The notes below the pieces were generated by a model. It searched no databases. It saw only the letters and a list, made by a program, of their open reading frames with translations, and was not told the origin of the DNA. This document shows, in pieces, positions 24,013 to 33,356 of a stretch of 64,000 bases of DNA. A program made the position numbers and the translations under genes. How positions within the stretch are numbered: the stretch's first letter is position 1; each line of letters begins with the position of its first letter. This DNA is from Cedecea neteri (GTDB taxonomy: Bacteria > Pseudomonadota > Gammaproteobacteria > Enterobacterales > Enterobacteriaceae): assembly GCF_000757825.1 (NCBI RefSeq), contig NZ_CP009451.1, positions 2,418,001 to 2,482,000 on the forward strand, read 5' to 3'.

Positions 24013-24633
24013 TTATCGGGAGATAATCAGGTGAATACCAAAACCGGTGAACAGAGCGCCCGCCATACCGTCGATCCATTTGGCGAGGCGCTGATAGCCG
24101 CGACGCATTTTCGGTAAAGCAAACAGGCTCGCCACAATCGTGAACCAGGCGAAAGTTTCAATCGCAATCAGCACAAACAGGCCCCAGCGCTCAGCGCTGC
24201 CCACGTCGTCGCCAACAAACAGCGAGAACACGCTGCCGAAGTAGATAATCGCTTTCGGGTTTGCCAGGTTCGTCAACAGCCCTTTCACAAAGCTCTTCCC
24301 GCCGCTCGCCAGCTCAACTTTCGGGGCTTCTTCGCCTTTAGCTTCTTTCTTGAATGCGCCGCGCAGCATCTGATAGCCCATCCAGCACAGATACAGGCCG
24401 CCGCCGACCATAATGATGTTATGCAGCCAGGCCATTTTTTCGAGGATCAGGTGCAGGCCAAGCAGCGCTACGCCCGCCCAAACCATAACGCCAGCGGTAA
24501 TGCCCAACACGCCCATCATCGCCTCTTTACGAGAGCGGCTTACGGCTGTCTGGGAAACAAAGAAAAAGTCAGGACCCGGGCTCATCAGGGCAACGATGTG
24601 CACCAGCGCCACGGTCAGGAATAGCATTAACAT
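24013..24633 (-). CDS. rhtC: Threonine exporter RhtC
   Basis: RhtC (206 residues, E. coli length) exports threonine and belongs to the LysE family like its neighbour RhtB. The N-terminal SPGPDFFFV motif and about six membrane segments are present. It is convergent with rhtB, with no gap, and 64 bases downstream of recQ on the same strand. Confidence 0.96.
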   Translation of the reverse strand: MLMLFLTVALVHIVALMSPGPDFFFVSQTAVSRSRKEAMMGVLGITAGVMVWAGVALLGLHLILEKMAWLHNIIMVGGGLYLCWMGYQMLRGAFKKEAKGEEAPKVELASGGKSFVKGLLTNLANPKAIIYFGSVFSLFVGDDVGSAERWGLFVLIAIETFAWFTIVASLFALPKMRRGYQRLAKWIDGMAGALFTGFGIHLIISR

Positions 24634-24697
24634 AGGGAATAGCTCGCGTGCAGATAATTTGAAGAGTCATTATCCTGCCACTTTTCATCGCGGCAGG

Positions 24698-26527
24698 CTA
24701 CTCTTCATCCACACCGTCGACATGGTCGCGAATCATCGTCATGAACGGGCGGCCAAACCGCTCCAGCTTGCGCGTGCCCACGCCGTTAATCCCCAGCATT
24801 TCACCCGGTGACAGCGGCATCTGCTCGGCCATTTCAATCAGAGTGGCATCGTTGAACACCACGTAAGGTGGAATGTTTTCTTCGTCAGCGATGGACTTGC
24901 GCAGCTTCCTGAGTTTGGCGAACAGTTTGCGATCGTAATTGCCGCCAAAGACTTTCTGGCTGGCGCGCGGCTTAATAGCCACGACGCGCGGTACCGCCAG
25001 CATGAGCGGCTCTTCGCCACGCAGATAAGGACGCGCCGCTTCCGTAAGCTGGAGGGCCGAGTGTGCGGCAATATTTTGCGTCACCACGCCAAGGTGAATG
25101 AGCTGACGAATCACGCTGACCCAATGCTCGGTGGTGTGCTCGCGGCCTTCACCGTAAATCTTCAGCTTGTCATGGCCGAGGTCGCGAATACGCTGATTAT
25201 TAGAACCGCGCAGCACTTCAACCACGTAGCCCATACCAAAACGCTGGCCGACGCGGTAAATGCAGGAAAGTGCTTTTTGTGCATCCATCAACCCGTCATA
25301 GCGACGAGGCGGATCGAGACAAATATCGCAGTTGCCGCATGCCTGCTGCCGGCCTTCGCCGAAATAGTTGAGCAGCACCAGACGGCGGCAGGTTTGCGCT
25401 TCGGCAAACGCTCCCATGGCATTGAGCTTGTGGCGCTCGATGTCCTGCAGCTGCCCCGGCGCTTTCTCTTCGAGGCATTTGCGTAGCCAGGCCATATCCG
25501 CCGGATCGTAAAACAGCATCGCTTCTGCAGGCAGGCCGTCGCGCCCGGCACGGCCGGTTTCCTGGTAATAAGATTCGATGTTGCGCGGGATATCGAAGTG
25601 GGCGACAAAACGCACGTTCGGCTTGTTAATACCCATGCCAAACGCGACGGTTGCCACCACAATTTGCAGGTCATCGCGCTGGAATTTTTCCTGTACGTCA
25701 CCGCGCACCTGATGCTCCAGGCCCGCGTGGTAAGCGCCGGCGCTGATGCCTTTGCTTTGCAGGCGGGCGGCGATGTCTTCAACCTTTGCCCGGCTGTTGC
25801 AGTAGATAATCCCGGATTTACCGCGCTGTTCCTGAATGTAGCGGGTGAGCTGATCGAGCGGCTTAAACTTCTCCATCAGCATGTAGCGAATATTCGGCCG
25901 GTCAAAACTGCTGATTTGTATAAACGGATCGTTAAGCCCCAGCAGGCGAACAATATCAAGCCGCGTGGTGTCGTCAGCCGTTGCCGTTAATGCCACAAAG
26001 GGGACGGCAGGCAGCCGTTCGCGAAGCTGGCCAAGAGCGGCATATTCCGGGCGGAAGTCATGCCCCCACTGCGAAATACAGTGCGCTTCATCCACCGCAA
26101 CCATAGAAAGCTGCCAGTGGCTGAGATGGTCGATGAAGTTATCCATCATCAGGCGTTCAGGCGCGATATACAGCAGGCGGATTTGCCCGGTACGGCAGCC
26201 GGTCATCACTTCCATCTGCTGTTCGCGAGTCTGGGTCGAGTTAAGGCAGGCGGCAGCCACGCCGTTCGCCAGCAGCTGATCCACCTGGTCTTTCATCAGG
26301 GATATCAGCGGGGAGACCACCACGGTCAGGCCGGCGAACACCAGCGCAGGAATTTGATAACACAGCGATTTACCACCGCCTGTCGGCATCACCACCAGGC
26401 AGTCACGCCCCTCCAGCACCGTATCGATGATGGTTTCCTGGCCCGGACGGAACTGTTGGTACCCGAAGGTTTCCTGCAGAACCTGCCTCGCCAGCGACGC
26501 CTGATTGATTACTTCCGCCTGTGCCAC
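24698..26527 (-). CDS. recQ: ATP-dependent DNA helicase RecQ
   Basis: RecQ (609 residues, E. coli length) is a 3'-5' superfamily 2 helicase that initiates and disrupts recombination through the RecF pathway. The Walker A motif is PTGGGKS (K53) and the DEAH box is VAVDEAHCISQWGHDFRPEY. A zinc-binding cluster (CRRL...QQACGNCDIC) and a C-terminal HRDC domain follow. It lies downstream of pldA on the same strand, after a hairpin terminator. Confidence 0.98.
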   Translation of the reverse strand: MAQAEVINQASLARQVLQETFGYQQFRPGQETIIDTVLEGRDCLVVMPTGGGKSLCYQIPALVFAGLTVVVSPLISLMKDQVDQLLANGVAAACLNSTQTREQQMEVMTGCRTGQIRLLYIAPERLMMDNFIDHLSHWQLSMVAVDEAHCISQWGHDFRPEYAALGQLRERLPAVPFVALTATADDTTRLDIVRLLGLNDPFIQISSFDRPNIRYMLMEKFKPLDQLTRYIQEQRGKSGIIYCNSRAKVEDIAARLQSKGISAGAYHAGLEHQVRGDVQEKFQRDDLQIVVATVAFGMGINKPNVRFVAHFDIPRNIESYYQETGRAGRDGLPAEAMLFYDPADMAWLRKCLEEKAPGQLQDIERHKLNAMGAFAEAQTCRRLVLLNYFGEGRQQACGNCDICLDPPRRYDGLMDAQKALSCIYRVGQRFGMGYVVEVLRGSNNQRIRDLGHDKLKIYGEGREHTTEHWVSVIRQLIHLGVVTQNIAAHSALQLTEAARPYLRGEEPLMLAVPRVVAIKPRASQKVFGGNYDRKLFAKLRKLRKSIADEENIPPYVVFNDATLIEMAEQMPLSPGEMLGINGVGTRKLERFGRPFMTMIRDHVDGVDEE

Positions 26528-26550
26528 GCTATCCCCACTACCTAAAATTC

Positions 26551-26572
26551 AGGCGCCATTTTCAGCGCCTGG
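26551..26572 (-). terminator. Intrinsic terminator of pldA
   Basis: CAGGCGC/GCGCCTG (stem 26551-26557 with 26566-26572) is followed on the minus strand by AATTTT. It sits between the pldA stop and recQ. Confidence 0.7.
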
Positions 26573-26590
26573 AAGAGAAACTGCAATGCT

Positions 26591-27457
26591 TTAGAAAAGA
26601 TCGTTTAGCATAACGCCTACGCCAACTCGTGTCTGGTTAAAGTTGTAATCGATGAGCGATTCGCCGTAGCCGCTGTAGACCTGGGTGTAGAAGCGAACGT
26701 TTTTCGAGATCGGATAGCTCACGCCAAACTCTGCCCCGCCGTAGCCGCTGTTCCAGTTATACTGCCCCTTCACGCTGAATATCGCCTCGCCCAGCGCGTA
26801 GCCTACTTTGAGCTGGTAATAGCCCATGTATTTGGCGATATCCGGGTTATCTTCAACGCTCCCAACCACATACCAGGGTTTCACCTCAACCTGCCAGTTT
26901 CCGTTCTGCGCCATCAGGCGGGTGTAAAGGCGGTTCCAGCCGCGAGAAGTCGGGTCAGAGCGACCATTCGAATCATGGTTATAGCCAAACTCGACGTCCC
27001 TTAGCGTCCAGCCAGCAAACGTGGTGTCCGTTGCAAAGCCGAGGAACAGCTGAGGCTCATAGTTGGTTTCACGAAACGGTGAGGATTCATTGCGATTAGA
27101 AAGTTGCCACCAGGATTTCTGAGTGTAGGAAGCGCCCAGCACCGAGTTATCCCCCAGAATGCCGCGCCACAGCGGGAACGCCAGGCTTAGCTGGAACTTC
27201 ACTTCATCTTTGCGGGCATTGTGCGCCCAGTCATAAGAGCTAATCGCCTCTTTGTTCATATCGCTGGTCCAGGTGTACAACAGGTAGTTTGTGTCGTACG
27301 GGTACAGCGTGAACGGGTTGTCATGTTCCTGCAGCAGGTTGGCAATAATACTGCCGTGCACGGCCGGCTTGTCGTGGATCTTATCGATAGTCGCTTCTTG
27401 TGCGAAGGCAGTCAAAGGCAGCATCGCAGCCATTCCCCACCCCAGAGGTTTCAGCAT
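26591..27457 (-). CDS. pldA: Outer membrane phospholipase A PldA
   Basis: PldA (288 residues; E. coli 289) is a 12-strand outer membrane beta-barrel phospholipase that is activated by dimerisation and removes misplaced phospholipids from the outer leaflet. A signal peptide ending at AFAQ precedes the mature barrel. The catalytic segment GYNHDSNGRSDPTSRGWNR holds the His-Ser pair and a nearby Asn. The protein ends in Phe (LNDLF), as expected for BAM substrates. The start at 27457 has GGAG upstream; a longer TTG-initiated frame is rejected. Confidence 0.97.
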   Translation of the reverse strand: MLKPLGWGMAAMLPLTAFAQEATIDKIHDKPAVHGSIIANLLQEHDNPFTLYPYDTNYLLYTWTSDMNKEAISSYDWAHNARKDEVKFQLSLAFPLWRGILGDNSVLGASYTQKSWWQLSNRNESSPFRETNYEPQLFLGFATDTTFAGWTLRDVEFGYNHDSNGRSDPTSRGWNRLYTRLMAQNGNWQVEVKPWYVVGSVEDNPDIAKYMGYYQLKVGYALGEAIFSVKGQYNWNSGYGGAEFGVSYPISKNVRFYTQVYSGYGESLIDYNFNQTRVGVGVMLNDLF

Positions 27458-27626
27458 TGGTCCCGTTCTCCATAACAAAATAAGTTTCAAAATATTTATC
27501 GCCGATCATTCTACAGCGGGATGCCCTAAAGCGCGTCCCTTCGGTTCCTAAAGTGGAAAGCAACAATTGAGAAGCATAAACTACACATCTTGTTAACTTA
27601 TCCGTTATTTGTTCGAGGAATGAACC

Positions 27627-28097
27627 ATGTCTTCCCCTGTTCTGACCACAGAAGCCGCCCTCAAGCTGGTGGGCGAAATCTTCGTGTATCACATGCCTTT
27701 TAACCGTGCACTAGGCCTGGAACTGGACCGATACGACAAAGCCTTTGCCCAGCTGAGCTTTAATAATCAGCCAATGATGGTGGGAAACTGGGCACAAAGT
27801 ATTTTGCATGGCGGCGTTATCGCCTCCGCGCTGGACGTTGCGGCAGGCCTGGTCTGCGTGGGCAGCACGCTGACGCGCCATGACACCATCACCGAAGACG
27901 AGCTGCGCCAGCGCCTGTCAAAAATGGGCACCATCGATTTGCGCGTTGATTATCTGCGTCCCGGTCGAGGAGAACGCTTCACGGCCAGCAGCAGCCTCCT
28001 GCGTGCCGGGAATAAAGTCGCGGTGGCACGCGTGGAGCTGCATAACCAGGATCAGCTGCACATCGCCAGCGCGACGGCTACCTACATGGTAGGGTAA
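27627..28097 (+). CDS. yigI: Hotdog-fold acyl-CoA thioesterase YigI
   Basis: This 156-residue hotdog-fold protein corresponds to E. coli YigI (155 residues), reported as a medium- and long-chain acyl-CoA thioesterase. The [12 protein letters not shown] motif of the PaaI-type hotdog family is present, and [13 protein letters not shown] lies on the conserved beta-sheet. GAGG lies upstream of the ATG at 27627. It is divergent from pldA and followed by rarD on the same strand. Confidence 0.9.
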   Translation: MSSPVLTTEAALKLVGEIFVYHMPFNRALGLELDRYDKAFAQLSFNNQPMMVGNWAQSILHGGVIASALDVAAGLVCVGSTLTRHDTITEDELRQRLSKMGTIDLRVDYLRPGRGERFTASSSLLRAGNKVAVARVELHNQDQLHIASATATYMVG

Positions 28098-28149
28098 GGA
28101 TATAAACCCTGTTATTATTTGCTCACTATTTTTTTGCTGAGTTTTCTTC

Positions 28150-29052
28150 ATGGATCCGAAACAGACGCGTCAGGGAGTCATGCTTGCCCTGACGGCCTAC
28201 TTTATCTGGGGCATCGCGCCGGTATATTTCAAACTTATTCACTACGTACCGGCCACCGAAATCCTGACCCACCGCGTTATCTGGTCGTTCTTCTTTATGC
28301 TGGCGCTGATCACCGTCTGCCGCCAGTGGCCGCAGGTCAAACGTTCCTGCCAGAACCGTAAAAAAATCCTCGCGCTGGCGTTAAGCGCCGTGCTGATTGG
28401 CGGTAACTGGCTGCTTTATATCTGGGCAGTCAATAATCACCACATGCTGGAAGCCAGCCTGGGCTACTTCATCAACCCTCTGGTCAACGTTGTGCTGGGC
28501 ATGCTGTTTTTAGCCGAGCGCTTCCGCCGTATGCAGTGGGTTGCCGTATTGCTGGCGGCCTGCGGCGTGCTGGTGCAGCTGTGGACTTTTGGCTCGCTGC
28601 CGATAATCGGCCTGGGCCTCGCCTTCAGCTTTGCTTTCTACGGTCTGATCCGCAAAAAAATTGCCGTAGATGCACAGACCGGAATGCTGTTTGAAACGCT
28701 GTGGCTGCTGCCGATTGCGGCCATTTACCTGTTTGGCATCGCCAATAGCGCCACCAGCCATATGGGCATGAACCCGTGGTCGCTGAACCTGATGCTTATC
28801 GCTGCAGGCGTGATTACCACCGTGCCGCTGCTCTGTTTTACGGCCGCCGCGACGCGTCTGCGCCTGTCAACGCTGGGTTTCTTCCAGTATCTGGGGCCAA
28901 CGCTGATGTTCCTGCTGGCGGTGACGTTCTATGACGAAGTGGTGAGCGAAGATAAGCTGATCACGTTTGGATTTATCTGGGCGGCGCTGGCGCTGTTTAT
29001 CGCCGACGCGATTTACACTCAGCGGCGCACCAAAGCCCTGTCGGCGAAGTAG
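28150..29052 (+). CDS. rarD: EamA-family transporter RarD
   Basis: RarD (300 residues; E. coli 296) has about ten membrane segments and belongs to the drug/metabolite transporter superfamily. The substrate is not established; the E. coli gene was named for chloramphenicol sensitivity effects. The N-terminal TAYFIWGIAPVYFKLI segment is conserved. A bidirectional terminator separates it from corA. In E. coli yigF and yigG stand between these two genes; they are absent here. Confidence 0.93.
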   Translation: MDPKQTRQGVMLALTAYFIWGIAPVYFKLIHYVPATEILTHRVIWSFFFMLALITVCRQWPQVKRSCQNRKKILALALSAVLIGGNWLLYIWAVNNHHMLEASLGYFINPLVNVVLGMLFLAERFRRMQWVAVLLAACGVLVQLWTFGSLPIIGLGLAFSFAFYGLIRKKIAVDAQTGMLFETLWLLPIAAIYLFGIANSATSHMGMNPWSLNLMLIAAGVITTVPLLCFTAAATRLRLSTLGFFQYLGPTLMFLLAVTFYDEVVSEDKLITFGFIWAALALFIADAIYTQRRTKALSAK

Positions 29053-29058
29053 ACGTAA

Positions 29059-29082
29059 AAAAGGAGCCTTTCGGCTCCTTTT
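29059..29082. terminator. Bidirectional terminator between rarD and corA
   Basis: AAAAGGAGCC (29059-29068) pairs with GGCTCCTTTT (29073-29082) around a TTTC loop. It is flanked by A and T residues on both sides and so can stop both convergent genes. Confidence 0.85.
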
Positions 29083-29085
29083 CTC

Positions 29086-30036
29086 TTACAACCAGTTTTT
29101 GCGCTTAAAGTAGAGATAAGGCGCTAAGCCGGCGAGCATCATAAAGATAATCGCGCCGGGGTAGCCAAAGCTCCACTTCAGCTCAGGCATAAACTCGAAG
29201 TTCATCCCGTAGCTGGACGCCACCAGCGTCGGCGGCAGGAAGACAACCGAGACCACCGAGAAGATCTTGATGATGCGGTTCTGCTCGATGTTGATAAAAC
29301 CCATCGCCGCCTGCATCAGGAAGTTAACCTTCTGGAACAGCGATTCGTTATGCGGCAGCAGGGATTCGATATCTCGCAGAATTTCGCGAGCCTGTTCCAG
29401 CTGGCTGCCCGGCAAACGCGCTTTACGCACGAGGAAGTTAAGCGCGCGCTGGGTATCCATCAGGCACAGGCGAACTTTCCAGCCGATATCTTCCAGCTCT
29501 GCCAGCGTCGAAAGCGCGGCATCGTATTCGTCGCCCTGATGCCCTTCCATGATCACCCGGCTGAGCTGCTCCAGGTCGCTATAGATGTTTTCGATTTCAT
29601 CCGCCAGCTGTTCGATTTTGGTTTCAAACAGGTCCAGCAGCAGTTCCCACGCGTTACCGTCCACCATCGACTGATTACGGGCACGCATACGATAGAGGCG
29701 AAATGCCGGCAGTTCGCGTTCACGCAGCGTATACAGGCGGCCTTCACGAATCGTAAAAGCGACCGTGCTGTTGCCCGCGTGATCGTCCGCATCTTCAAAG
29801 AAGAAAAAGGAGTGGATGTGAAGGCCGTCTTCGTCCTCGAAGAAACGCGCGGACGCCTCGATGTCTTCCAGCTCTGGTCGAGTTGCCAGGCTTTGGCCAA
29901 GTTCCGTTTGCACACGCTCTCGCTCGCTCTCTTCCGGCTCGACGAGATCGACCCATACCGAGTTGGCAAGGGTATCCGTCTCGTCCAGCTCAAGGCGGGC
30001 AAGGCGATTATTTTCCAGTTGAAATGCGCTCAGCAT
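29086..30036 (-). CDS. corA: Magnesium/cobalt/nickel transporter CorA
   Basis: CorA (316 residues, E. coli length) is a homopentameric inner membrane channel for Mg2+. The large N-terminal cytoplasmic funnel domain and long pore helix lead to two C-terminal membrane helices, with the GMN selectivity signature at 277-279 (SSYGMNFEF). The start at 30036 ([10 protein letters not shown]) has GGGAG upstream. A leader of about 250 bases precedes the gene. yigG and yigF, which lie downstream of corA in E. coli, are absent here. Confidence 0.98.
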   Translation of the reverse strand: MLSAFQLENNRLARLELDETDTLANSVWVDLVEPEESERERVQTELGQSLATRPELEDIEASARFFEDEDGLHIHSFFFFEDADDHAGNSTVAFTIREGRLYTLRERELPAFRLYRMRARNQSMVDGNAWELLLDLFETKIEQLADEIENIYSDLEQLSRVIMEGHQGDEYDAALSTLAELEDIGWKVRLCLMDTQRALNFLVRKARLPGSQLEQAREILRDIESLLPHNESLFQKVNFLMQAAMGFINIEQNRIIKIFSVVSVVFLPPTLVASSYGMNFEFMPELKWSFGYPGAIIFMMLAGLAPYLYFKRKNWL

Positions 30037-30319
30037 GACCGGGACTCCCAATGCAAAAAAAGATCAGGGACAATTCGGTTGGCACACAGACAGAAACAAT
30101 AGAGGTTTCAGACCATTAAACAGTCTGACTCAAGGGGCGACGGAATGAAAATACACGAGGTCGCTGACAACCACGAAGGCTATCAGCATTAGAGGATAGC
30201 CTTAGAAGTTGTACCTGGATGACAGGTTATTGAGCCAGCATCTACTGGGTGTGTCCAAGGCGAGTGTCCTCTTAGCGTATTCGTGCGCGCATGTTACGCC
30301 ACCACCAATATGGCGTCAA
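30037..30319 (-). promoter_or_regulatory. corA promoter and structured leader
   Basis: A near-consensus sigma-70 promoter lies at 30291-30319: TTGACG, 17 bases, TAACAT, giving a predicted start near 30284 and a leader of about 250 bases. The leader contains several stem-loops, such as CCAG-TAGATG-CTGG and ACCTG-TCATC-CAGGT. This agrees with the known Rho-sensitive, Mg2+-responsive corA leader of Salmonella. The 30037-30407 interval has no other gene I can support. Confidence 0.65.
30202..30258 (-). CDS. corL: Candidate CorL leader peptide upstream of corA
   Basis: A TTG-initiated 18-codon ORF (translated MDTPSRCWLNNLSSRYNF) has AGAGGA eight bases upstream. It lies in the corA leader, 27 bases downstream of the predicted transcription start. 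In Salmonella a short ORF, corL, in this leader couples its translation to Rho-dependent termination before corA. I assign the name by position and by this role, not by a sequence I can verify. Confidence 0.45.
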   Translation of the reverse strand: MDTPSRCWLNNLSSRYNF

Positions 30320-30380
30320 CACGCAACGGGACACGGCTGAACAAGTTCATACCAGTGACATATTAAGGGTAGCGTACACG

Positions 30381-30403
30381 CAGAAAATAGCGATTATTTT
30401 CTG
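30381..30403. terminator. AT-rich hairpin downstream of uvrD
   Basis: CAGAAAATA (30381-30389) pairs with TATTTTCTG (30395-30403) around a 5-base loop, five bases after the uvrD stop. There is no T run, so it may be a 3'-end stabiliser or weak terminator rather than a strong stop. Confidence 0.5.
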
Positions 30404-30407
30404 TAGC

Positions 30408-32570
30408 TTACACTGTTTCTAAGCGAGCGTAAGCGGCAACCAACCACTTAATTCCCTGCCCCTGGAACGCCACCTGCAGACGGCTGTGCTCGCCGCTGCC
30501 TTCCAGATTCACAATGGTGCCTTCGCCAAATTTCGGATGACGTACGCGCTGCCCCAGGCTAAACCCCGAATCGTTCTGCGCAATAGGCGTGCCCATACGC
30601 TGATGGCTGACCGGGCGGCTGATGCTGGCGCGCAGACGCACCTCTTCCACACAGTTTTCCGGCAGCTCGCCGATAAAACGCGAAGGGCGATGGTAGGCTT
30701 CTTTGCCGTACAGGCGACGTGTTTCCGCGTAGGTCAGCGTCAGCTTCTGCATCGCTCGGGTGACGCCGACGTAGGCCAGACGGCGCTCTTCTTCCAGGCG
30801 CCCGCCCTCGTCGAGGGACATCTGGCTCGGGAACATGCCCTCTTCCATTCCCACGATAAACACCTGCGGGAATTCGAGGCCTTTCGCCGAGTGCAGGGTC
30901 ATCAGCTGCACCGCGTCCTGCCAGGTGTCCGCCTGCCCTTCACCCGCTTCCAGCGCGGCGTGGGAGAGAAACGCCTGCAGCGGCATTAAATCTTCATCTT
31001 CGTCGTTGTAGCTGAACTGGCGCGTTGCCGTTACCAGTTCCTCTAAGTTCTCAATGCGGGTCTGGCCTTTCTCGCCTTTTTCCTGCTCATACATCATGAA
31101 CAGGCCGGAATCTTTAATCACCCGGTCGGTCTGGACATGCAGCGGCATATCCGCCGTTTCATGGGCGAGCGCATCAATCAGCTCCATAAAGCGCTGCAGG
31201 GCCGAAGCTGCACGACCGGCCAGCGCTTTTTCCTGCAGCAGCAGGCGGCAAGATTGCCACAGCGTTAGTTGCTGGTCGCGGGCTGTCTGGCGTACCACGT
31301 CAAGCGTGCGATCGCCGATGCCGCGGGTTGGCGTATTCACCACACGCTCAAAGGCAGCATCGTCGTTGCGGTTGGCCATCAGGCGCAAATAGGAGAGCGC
31401 ATCTTTGATTTCCTGGCGTTCAAAGAAGCGCATCCCGCCGTAGATACGGTACGGCATGCTTCCCTGCAGCAGCGCCTCTTCCAGCACGCGCGACTGGGCG
31501 TTACTGCGGTACAGAATGGCACACTTCTCCAGCGCGCCGCCGTTTTCCTGCCAGGTTTTAATGCGGTTGACCACGAAGCGGGCTTCGTCCAGCTCGTTGA
31601 ACGCACAATAGATTGAGATAGGCTCGCCGTCGCTGCCGTCAGTCCACAGCTCTTTGCCGAGTCGGCCGGAGTTATTGGCGATCAGGGCGTTGGCCGCATT
31701 CAGAATGTTGTTCGTCGAGCGGTAGTTTTGCTCCAGACGGATAGTTTGCGCCCCCGGGAAGTCATTCAGGAAGCGCTGGATATTTTCTACCTGAGCGCCA
31801 CGCCAGCCATAGATCGACTGGTCATCATCGCCCACGATCATCACTTTACCGGTATCTCCGGCCAGCAGGCGGATCCACGCATACTGGATGCTGTTGGTAT
31901 CCTGGAATTCGTCCACCAGGATATTGGTGAAGCGCTCGCGGTAGTGGTTCAGGATGTGCGGCTTGTTCAGCCATAGCTCGTGGGCGCGCAGCAGCAGCTC
32001 GGCAAAGTCCACCAGCCCGGCGCGGTCGCAGGCTTCCTGATAGGCCTGGTAAACCTTCTGCCAGGTTTGCTCCACCGGATTACCGTAGCTTTCGACGTGG
32101 TGCGGACGCAACCCTTCATCTTTTTTACCGTTGATGTACCACATCGCCTGGCGCGCAGGCCACTGCTTATCATCCAGGTTCATGGCTTTAATCAGGCGCT
32201 TAAGCAGGCGCAGCTGATCTTCGCTGTCGAGGATCTGGAAGTCCTGCGGCAGGTTTGCATCCATGTGGTGAGCGCGCAGCAGACGGTGCGCAAGGCCGTG
32301 GAAGGTACCGACCCACATGCCGCCCTGGCTGGTGCCCATCAGTTGGCCAATACGGTGACGCATTTCCGCCGCCGCTTTGTTGGTAAAGGTCACCGCCATG
32401 ATGGAGTAAGGCGAGCAGTTTTCTACCGTCATCAGCCACGCAATGCGGTGTACAAGCACGCGCGTCTTACCACTGCCTGCCCCGGCCAGCACCAGCATAT
32501 TGCTGCGCGTGGCGGCAACCGCTTCGCGCTGTTTATCGTTGAGGCTGTCGAGCAGGTAAGAAACGTCCAT
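30408..32570 (-). CDS. uvrD: DNA helicase II UvrD
   Basis: UvrD (720 residues, E. coli length) is a superfamily 1A 3'-5' helicase for nucleotide excision and mismatch repair. Walker A is GAGSGKT (29-35), DEFQDTN is the Walker B-containing motif II, and the C-terminal Tudor-like region ends LVAAYARLETV. The start at 32570 (MDVSYLLDSLNDKQ) is the family start; the frame is open to 32612. A LexA box lies upstream. Its paralogue rep lies at the right end of the window. Confidence 0.98.
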   Translation of the reverse strand: MDVSYLLDSLNDKQREAVAATRSNMLVLAGAGSGKTRVLVHRIAWLMTVENCSPYSIMAVTFTNKAAAEMRHRIGQLMGTSQGGMWVGTFHGLAHRLLRAHHMDANLPQDFQILDSEDQLRLLKRLIKAMNLDDKQWPARQAMWYINGKKDEGLRPHHVESYGNPVEQTWQKVYQAYQEACDRAGLVDFAELLLRAHELWLNKPHILNHYRERFTNILVDEFQDTNSIQYAWIRLLAGDTGKVMIVGDDDQSIYGWRGAQVENIQRFLNDFPGAQTIRLEQNYRSTNNILNAANALIANNSGRLGKELWTDGSDGEPISIYCAFNELDEARFVVNRIKTWQENGGALEKCAILYRSNAQSRVLEEALLQGSMPYRIYGGMRFFERQEIKDALSYLRLMANRNDDAAFERVVNTPTRGIGDRTLDVVRQTARDQQLTLWQSCRLLLQEKALAGRAASALQRFMELIDALAHETADMPLHVQTDRVIKDSGLFMMYEQEKGEKGQTRIENLEELVTATRQFSYNDEDEDLMPLQAFLSHAALEAGEGQADTWQDAVQLMTLHSAKGLEFPQVFIVGMEEGMFPSQMSLDEGGRLEEERRLAYVGVTRAMQKLTLTYAETRRLYGKEAYHRPSRFIGELPENCVEEVRLRASISRPVSHQRMGTPIAQNDSGFSLGQRVRHPKFGEGTIVNLEGSGEHSRLQVAFQGQGIKWLVAAYARLETV

Positions 32571-32611
32571 TGGCACCGCCGAAAAAGAGAAAGAGTTGGC
32601 ACAGCCAACCA

Positions 32612-32627
32612 CTGGTGATTTATACAG
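32612..32627. promoter_or_regulatory. LexA (SOS) box of uvrD
   Basis: On the minus strand the site reads CTGTATAAATCACCAG, which fits CTG-N10-CAG and resembles the E. coli uvrD SOS box. It lies 42 bases upstream of the uvrD start, so uvrD is likely DNA-damage inducible. Confidence 0.8.
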
Positions 32628-32639
32628 AATTATTGTTGA

Positions 32640-33356
32640 TTATATCAGCGCGGTCAGGGATGCCAACCGCGAAATCTCGAGATGCGGCAGCAAACGGCTG
32701 TCATCGATTCGCATCAGGTCGCCCTCACGCAGGTTAATCCAGCAGGCCTGCATACCGCAGCGCACCGCACCTGCTACGTCAGTAGTCAGGTCATCACCTA
32801 CGTGCAGGATTTGCTCCAGCGGAACGCCTAAGCGCTGGGCAGCGGTATGGTACATATCGCTGAAGGGTTTAGCGCGACCATCTGGCCCGGCGCGAAGAAT
32901 AAATTCAAAGTAGTTATCCAGCCCAAACAGGTGCGGCTCTGCGTTACCGTTGGTGATTGCCACCAGCGGCCATTTCTTCGCAAGTTTTGCCAGCGTGTCG
33001 TGCGTTTCCTGCGGCACGTCGATGCGGCTACGCCACTGAGCAAAGTTTTCCATCGCCGCGTCGGCACCGGAAAAAGCCTCTTCAGGGCTAAGCCCGGCAT
33101 CCAGCATCATCTGCTCGACGGCACGACGGCGCCATTCGGTAACGTCATGATAGATTTCCGGCTCTTTCAGGCGTAGCGCTTCCCGGCTGCGGTGGAAGTC
33201 CCGTGCGGTAAAGGCGCTAAGCTTCGGATGATATCTCTGCACAAAGGCCAGAGACTCCTGAGTGGTACGCATAATCACCGGATGGTTATCATAAAGCGTA
33301 TCGTCGAGGTCGAAGGTCAGGGCGGCAATTTGCCCGAGTGGGCGGTAAAAATGCAT
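32640..33356 (-). CDS. yigB: HAD-family FMN/5-amino-6-ribitylamino-uracil phosphatase YigB
   Basis: YigB (238 residues, E. coli length) is a HAD phosphatase that acts in riboflavin synthesis and on FMN. The nucleophile motif [11 protein letters not shown] holds D16 and D18, and the C-terminal [10 protein letters not shown] motif binds Mg2+. Its ATG overlaps the xerC stop by one base (TAATG), so it is the last gene of the dapF-yigA-xerC-yigB operon. Confidence 0.94.
   Translation of the reverse strand: MHFYRPLGQIAALTFDLDDTLYDNHPVIMRTTQESLAFVQRYHPKLSAFTARDFHRSREALRLKEPEIYHDVTEWRRRAVEQMMLDAGLSPEEAFSGADAAMENFAQWRSRIDVPQETHDTLAKLAKKWPLVAITNGNAEPHLFGLDNYFEFILRAGPDGRAKPFSDMYHTAAQRLGVPLEQILHVGDDLTTDVAGAVRCGMQACWINLREGDLMRIDDSRLLPHLEISRLASLTALI

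Noticed and set aside
30274..30293. ATG with six codons (MRARIR) in the corA upstream region
   Set aside because: Its ATG is part of the predicted -10 element, so the ORF would start before the transcription start.
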